Below are positions 60,121 to 64,000 of a DNA stretch of 64,000 nt, in pieces. A program made the translations under genes and the position numbers. Positions within the stretch are counted from its first letter, which is position 1, and every line of letters starts with the position of its first letter. The stretch lies in the NCBI GenBank assembly GCA_026391315.1, contig JAPLDT010000022.1, positions 1-64,000 on the forward strand. Direction: 5' to 3'. The notes under the pieces were generated by a model that saw nothing but the letters and a program-made list of their open reading frames with translations, searched no databases and was not told where the DNA came from. The DNA comes from Bacteroidia bacterium. Lineage in GTDB: Bacteria; Bacteroidota; Bacteroidia; Bacteroidales; Prolixibacteraceae.

Positions 60121-60608
60121 AACGAATAGTCATCATCCGGCATGCCAAAACCATTCAACATGGTTACGATCAGGATTATGACCGTACTTTGACGGAACGG
60201 GGAGAGGAAAACGCCGATCGTATCAGCAGCGAAATGGTAAAAATTGGGATAACTCCCGATCTGATTATCTCAAGTCCAGCGGTTCGTACCACACAAACCA
60301 CAAAGATTTATGCCAGAAATTTCGGCTATCCTGCCGGGAAAGTCAGGTATGAGAAGAAGCTTTACTCCGGCATGCAAACCACCAAATTTTTGCAACTGCT
60401 GCACGAGCTTGATGACTCTCACACTACCGTGATGGTGGTGGGTCACAATCCAACTGTTTACTTCTACCTCGAACTCCTGCTCCCCAATTTTTCGCTGGAG
60501 GTTCCAACCTGCTCGACCGTAGTTATCGATTTTGACATCAACAATTGGTCAGAACTTAGAGAGCGCTCCGGGAAAATGGCACACAGGTGGATTCCGGATT
60601 TGCTGTAA
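60117..60608 (+). CDS. sixA: SixA-type phosphohistidine phosphatase
   Basis: 163 aa histidine-phosphatase superfamily. RHG-like motif is IIRHAKTIQHGYDQDYDRTLTERGEENA; other catalytic sites are ISSPAVRTTQT and VMVVGHNPTVYFYLE. SixA in enterobacteria removes phosphate from phosphohistidine proteins (ArcB, NPr). The start overlaps the ROK kinase stop by 4 nt (ATGA), so they are translated together. Function with the sugar kinase is unknown. Confidence 0.9.
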   Translation: MKRIVIIRHAKTIQHGYDQDYDRTLTERGEENADRISSEMVKIGITPDLIISSPAVRTTQTTKIYARNFGYPAGKVRYEKKLYSGMQTTKFLQLLHELDDSHTTVMVVGHNPTVYFYLELLLPNFSLEVPTCSTVVIDFDINNWSELRERSGKMAHRWIPDLL

Positions 60609-60941
60609 GTAACAGATTGCTTCTCCGCCAGCTGGCGGATCGCATTTGTGTTTACACATTTTAACCAGATCGCACCAATTTATCCCTTAATTTGGTGTGA
60701 TTCAGCAATATTATCCAGAATTATTGCATTTAAATTCAAAATATATATACCTTCGACCCTCTGATGAAAAAAATGTAATGAATTTGGGAATTTAACAAAG
60801 AATCTACCCTGATTCATTGAAATCCGCGAAAACTTTCTTTGTCCCTTCCAAAGTAAAGATGGCGTACCATCAAATTTTCAGGTGTTTTGTTGCTGCATGT
60901 ACACCTGAAATTGAATTGCATTACATCCAAAGATTATAGGA
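60609..60941. other. Gene-free upstream region of the three-PAS kinase, with two hairpins
   Basis: 333 nt. Contains CCGCCAGCTGGCGG at about 60627-60640, a 14-bp imperfect hairpin at 60669-60701 (ATCGCACCAA...TTGGTGTGAT) that could end the ROK-sixA transcript although it lacks a T-run, and a 10-bp perfect hairpin at 60876-60910 (TTTCAGGTGT...ACACCTGAAA) just upstream of the kinase. No gene seen. Confidence 0.5.
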
Positions 60942-62846
60942 ATGTCAAAAAGTAATCGTACAAAACCAAGTTCGTCATTAGCCTTGAATCGGGAATTCAG
61001 CGCTACCGAAACAAATCTTTCGACGCTGTTCGATGCTACTGACGAATTGATCATTCTAATTTCGCATGATGGCACCATTCTTACTATTAACAGGGTGGCT
61101 GCCAAATATATTGGTTATCCTGCCGAAGCGCTGATAGGAAAAAATATTTCTGAAGTCTTTCCACCCGACCATATTTCGCGTCACCGTCGTTACGTTGACC
61201 AGATGTTGGAAACCTGTGAGCCTTGCTTTTTTGAAGAATCAATAAATGGCCGTTGGATATCAAACCGCATTTTCCCAACTGTTGACGCCAAAGGAAAGAT
61301 CGTTTGCATGGCTATTTACAGTCGTGATATCACAGAAGAGCGACAGACCAAAATTAACCTTATTCAGAGTGAAGAAAAGTACCGCCGTCTATTTGAATCG
61401 GCCAGTCTGGGAATTTTTCAATCAACACCAGAAGGCCAGACGATTTCTGTTAATCCGGCATTTGCCACTATGTTTGGATACGACTCACCGGAAGATGTGA
61501 AAAATTCTGTAAAAAACATTTCTGCCGATATTTTTGCAGACCCGAATCGCCGGAAGGAGCTTATCCAGCAAATGAAGGACAATCCGGATCTAAATTCATT
61601 TGAAATTTTATACAAACGCAAAGATGGAAGCACCTTCGAAGGCCAGCTCTACATCTCCCAGATAAAAAACGAACTGGGAGAAATTGACCATTTGGAAGGC
61701 TTTATAAAGAATATCACAAAACGCAAAAGGAATGATCAATTACTAAAGGAAAGTGAGGAAAAATTCAGGAATTTCTTTGAGAATTCTATCGTTGGGAAAT
61801 CAATGACTTCACTCGATGGGAAGATGAATACCAACAAAGCCTACTGCGATTTATTGGGATACGAAGAGCATGAATTATCAAAGCTGAAATGGCGGGACAT
61901 TACCCATCCAGATGATATTCAAGGTAACCAGAAAATTATTGATAGAATCATTTCCGGAGAGATGGATTCATTCCAATGGGAAAAAAGGTACATCCACAAA
62001 AAAGGGCATACCATTTGGGTACACATCAATATTACCCTGGAGCGCGATAAAGCAGGTGCGCCACTTTACTTCATCACCAGTGTCGTTGATATCACTGAGA
62101 AAAAACAGAATGAGGAGGAGATTATGCGCAAGAACGAAGAGCTCACCCTGATCAATGCCGAAAAGGACAAATTTTTCTCTGTCATTACCCACGACCTGAG
62201 AGGACCATTCAACTCCATCATGGGTTTTACCCAACTGCTTTATGAGATGGTAAATGGAAAAGATAGTCCTGAAATTATTGAATATGCAGACATTATTCTG
62301 AAGTCTTCCGAGAAAGCGATGGATCTACTGAACAATTTGATGGAATGGACACGTTCACAGACCGGCAGGATGAAATACAATCCCGAATATTTCGAATTGA
62401 ATGTTTTTCTGCAACCCATTTTGCACCTGTTCGATGAGATTGCCGGGCAAAAATCAATCTCGGTTACAAAAAATTTACCAGCCAGTGCTCCTGTTTTTGC
62501 CGATAAAGCTATGATTGGCACAATTTTTAGAAACCTGATTTCTAATGCGCTAAAATTTACCCATGAGGGTGGCGAGATTACGATATCTGCAGAATTCAGT
62601 CACAACAATCTCACGGTTGCAGTTAGGGATAATGGGATAGGCATTCCAAAAGAGTCCATCCAGAGGTTGTTCCGGATCGACCAGAATTTCAGCACTCAGG
62701 GCACAAGCAAGGAATCCGGAACCGGTCTGGGGTTGATTCTTTGCAAGGAATTTGTCGACAAAAACAAAGGTGAAATTTGGGTGGAAAGCGAAGAAGGGAA
62801 AGGTAGTACCTTTTATTTCACCATTCCCAGGCGCGACATGGTATAA
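60942..62846 (+). CDS. Three-PAS soluble histidine kinase
   Basis: 634 aa with no membrane helix. Three PAS/PAC units: about residues 25-135, 142-265 and 270-390 (each ends in a PAC-like DITEER/ITKRKR/DITEKKQN). A short coiled coil leads to HisKA with the phospho-acceptor in FFSVITHDLRGPFNSIMGF, then HATPase_c (NLISNALKFTHEG; DNGIGIPKESIQRLF; GTGLGLILCKEFV). No receiver domain. It resembles cytoplasmic kinases sensing redox or small molecules. Converges with the AraC gene, 19 nt between them; target regulator not in this window. Confidence 0.92.
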   Translation: MSKSNRTKPSSSLALNREFSATETNLSTLFDATDELIILISHDGTILTINRVAAKYIGYPAEALIGKNISEVFPPDHISRHRRYVDQMLETCEPCFFEESINGRWISNRIFPTVDAKGKIVCMAIYSRDITEERQTKINLIQSEEKYRRLFESASLGIFQSTPEGQTISVNPAFATMFGYDSPEDVKNSVKNISADIFADPNRRKELIQQMKDNPDLNSFEILYKRKDGSTFEGQLYISQIKNELGEIDHLEGFIKNITKRKRNDQLLKESEEKFRNFFENSIVGKSMTSLDGKMNTNKAYCDLLGYEEHELSKLKWRDITHPDDIQGNQKIIDRIISGEMDSFQWEKRYIHKKGHTIWVHINITLERDKAGAPLYFITSVVDITEKKQNEEEIMRKNEELTLINAEKDKFFSVITHDLRGPFNSIMGFTQLLYEMVNGKDSPEIIEYADIILKSSEKAMDLLNNLMEWTRSQTGRMKYNPEYFELNVFLQPILHLFDEIAGQKSISVTKNLPASAPVFADKAMIGTIFRNLISNALKFTHEGGEITISAEFSHNNLTVAVRDNGIGIPKESIQRLFRIDQNFSTQGTSKESGTGLGLILCKEFVDKNKGEIWVESEEGKGSTFYFTIPRRDMV

Positions 62847-62865
62847 ATAAAATTGACCTCAAATA

Positions 62866-63765
62866 TCACGAACCAACTCCATTTGCTTTACTATTCCAGG
62901 TGAGTCCTTTATATTGCCTCCGATATTCAGTAGGAGTTACACCTGTATTTTTCCGAAACTGTCTGTTAAAATGGCTCAGGTTGTTGAATCCGCTGTCGAG
63001 GCAGACATCTAAAATGCCAAAATCCGGATCCATCAGCAACTTACAGGCAAACTCAACCTTAATCTGATTCAGGTACTCGAAAATAGAGGTACCCACATTC
63101 ATCTTAAAAAACCTGCACAATGATCCTTCAGCCATATGAACCAACTCTGCCAACCTTTTCAAATCAATCTCCTCACGGTAGTGATTCATCAGGTAATCGT
63201 GCAAAAGAGCAATCCTGCGGTTTCCGGTTGTAAATCTTTTCCGCATAAATTCCTCACTTGCAAGAGGTATGTTCGAATCACTCTTCCCAATGGTATCCAT
63301 CAAACGAAAGAAATTGTTCATCCTGTCAAAATTATTCAGATAGGGTAGTTGAAGCATGATCTCACTCACTTCGTTCAATGTCTGACCAACAATCTGAATC
63401 CCCCGTTCTGAAAGGTCAAGTGCCTTTTTAACATTCTTGAATTCGGGCAGGGCCAACAGTTGTGGAAATAAGATATTGTTTGAGAATTGCAAAAAAACCA
63501 TTTCGAGCGTCCTGCCCGACAAATGCCGCTGCTCCTTTTCTGCAACCCATACATGAGGCAGATTCCTTCCTAAAAAGACCAGATCACCTGGCTGGAACTC
63601 TTCCATCGAATCTGCCACAATCCTTTTCCCTGCACCCTCGGTAATAAAGCTGATCTCAAAGTTGTTGTGGTAGTGCCAGGTACTCTTTTCCAGGTTGTCC
63701 TGAAAGATACCGATTGAAAAAGATTGATTCTCACTTAAACTGATTTGCTCGTATTTGGCCGACAT
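62866..63765 (-). CDS. AraC-family transcriptional regulator with cupin sensor domain
   Basis: 299 aa. N-terminal cupin-like domain (WHYHNNFEISFITEGAGKRIVADSMEEFQPGDLVFLGRNLPHVW) and C-terminal AraC double HTH (LKRLAELVHMAEGSLCRFFKMNVGTSIFEYLNQIKVEFACKLLMDPDFGILDVCLDSGFNNLSHFNRQFRKNTGVTPTEYRRQ). Usually controls sugar or small-molecule metabolism genes. It is divergent from the start of a probable corrinoid protein gene, the likeliest target. Confidence 0.92.
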   Translation of the reverse strand: MSAKYEQISLSENQSFSIGIFQDNLEKSTWHYHNNFEISFITEGAGKRIVADSMEEFQPGDLVFLGRNLPHVWVAEKEQRHLSGRTLEMVFLQFSNNILFPQLLALPEFKNVKKALDLSERGIQIVGQTLNEVSEIMLQLPYLNNFDRMNNFFRLMDTIGKSDSNIPLASEEFMRKRFTTGNRRIALLHDYLMNHYREEIDLKRLAELVHMAEGSLCRFFKMNVGTSIFEYLNQIKVEFACKLLMDPDFGILDVCLDSGFNNLSHFNRQFRKNTGVTPTEYRRQYKGLTWNSKANGVGS

Positions 63766-63855
63766 AATGATTAATATTGCACAAAATAGATCATTTATGT
63801 GAATATCGCATCAAGTATAGTAAATATTGGCGTAGATTTCTTGTTGAAATAAAAC

Positions 63856-63863
63856 TATTTTTG
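63856..63863 (+). promoter_or_regulatory. -7 element TATTTTTG before the right-edge gene
   Basis: TAnnTTTG box 40 nt before the ATG at 63904. The -33 position has no TTTG. Confidence 0.4.
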
Positions 63864-63903
63864 TATTATACAATTTAAACCCACGACTAAACACGTATAA
63901 CGC

Positions 63904-64000
63904 ATGAATGAATTAATTGCAAAACTTCTTGAGGCTGTTGAATTTGGGAAAATTGATCAGAAATCACCCTATCCGCCTCAGTTAAGAGGAATGGACGGTT
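63904..64000 (+). CDS. Start of a probable cobalamin (corrinoid)-binding protein, cut by window edge
   Basis: Only 32 codons are visible. The pattern ELIAKLLEAVEFGKID, then SPYPPQLRGMDG, resembles the N-terminus of MtbC/MetH-like corrinoid modules as I recall them. The rest lies beyond the window, so the B12-binding DxHxxG motif cannot be checked. Divergent from an AraC regulator. Confidence 0.45.
   Translation, partial: MNELIAKLLEAVEFGKIDQKSPYPPQLRGMDG

Overview
The window comes from the chromosome of a member of the Bacteroidota, most likely class Bacteroidia. Evidence for this: promoters of the TTTG / TAnnTTTG type (clearest at 36677-36707 and 14707-14736), very few Shine-Dalgarno sequences, the DUF4271-hemD-rnpA order, an asnS-rpoN pair, a DAHP synthase/chorismate mutase fusion beside tyrA, a eukaryotic-type hexokinase, and frequent TTG starts. 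No rRNA, tRNA, IS element, prophage or CRISPR array is visible. Genes are dense and mostly housekeeping. The intergenic gaps are unusual because many carry hairpins built from short repeated words.

Layout. 1-5.3 kb: end of a histidine kinase, then a dicarboxylate symporter, a sugar porter and an orphan SecD-periplasmic-domain protein. 5.3-7.7 kb: rbfA, a methyltransferase and a LolC/E-type permease. 7.9-11.9 kb: hexokinase, YqaA-type membrane protein, dtd and deoC. 11.9-13.4 kb: an ECF sigma factor with a co-transcribed membrane protein and a divergent membrane protein; matching promoter elements face both ways. 13.6-15.1 kb: polyprenyl diphosphate synthase and an ArsR repressor with its own operator. 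15.3-22.8 kb: sulfate assimilation as two operons, cobA-cysD-cysN and cysJ-cysI-sirC. An identical 16-bp palindrome lies upstream of each.

23.1-25.8 kb holds polA, broken by an apparent deletion of about 40 nt inside the polymerase domain. 26-31.8 kb: dus, DUF4271, hemD, rnpA, then the aromatic amino acid genes aroH and tyrA. Ahead of tyrA is what looks like a transcription attenuator: a 25-codon leader peptide containing Tyr-Phe-Trp-Phe-Tyr-Tyr, then an intrinsic terminator. 31.8-38.4 kb: EamA transporter, pgl-zwf, pdxH, a higA antitoxin beside a ruined higB toxin, a coiled-coil membrane protein and a methyltransferase. 38.6-45 kb: a tetraheme NapC-type cytochrome fused to a SUMF1-like domain, a Tat-exported lipoprotein oxidoreductase, a second Gfo/Idh/MocA oxidoreductase and a TIM-barrel isomerase, suggesting oxidative sugar metabolism across the inner membrane. 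45.2-48.9 kb: phosphate uptake (DUF47, PiT) with a PhoR/PhoB pair. 48.9-51.8 kb: rpoN and asnS.

52-56.5 kb is an accessory stretch of small cassette-like genes (DUF1801 remnant, RibD-type reductase, two tiny proteins, VOC protein, GlxA regulator) with one attC-like element. 56.5-60.6 kb: aldo/keto reductase, hexose:proton symporter, ROK kinase and SixA. The window closes with a three-PAS histidine kinase, an AraC regulator and the start of a probable corrinoid protein.
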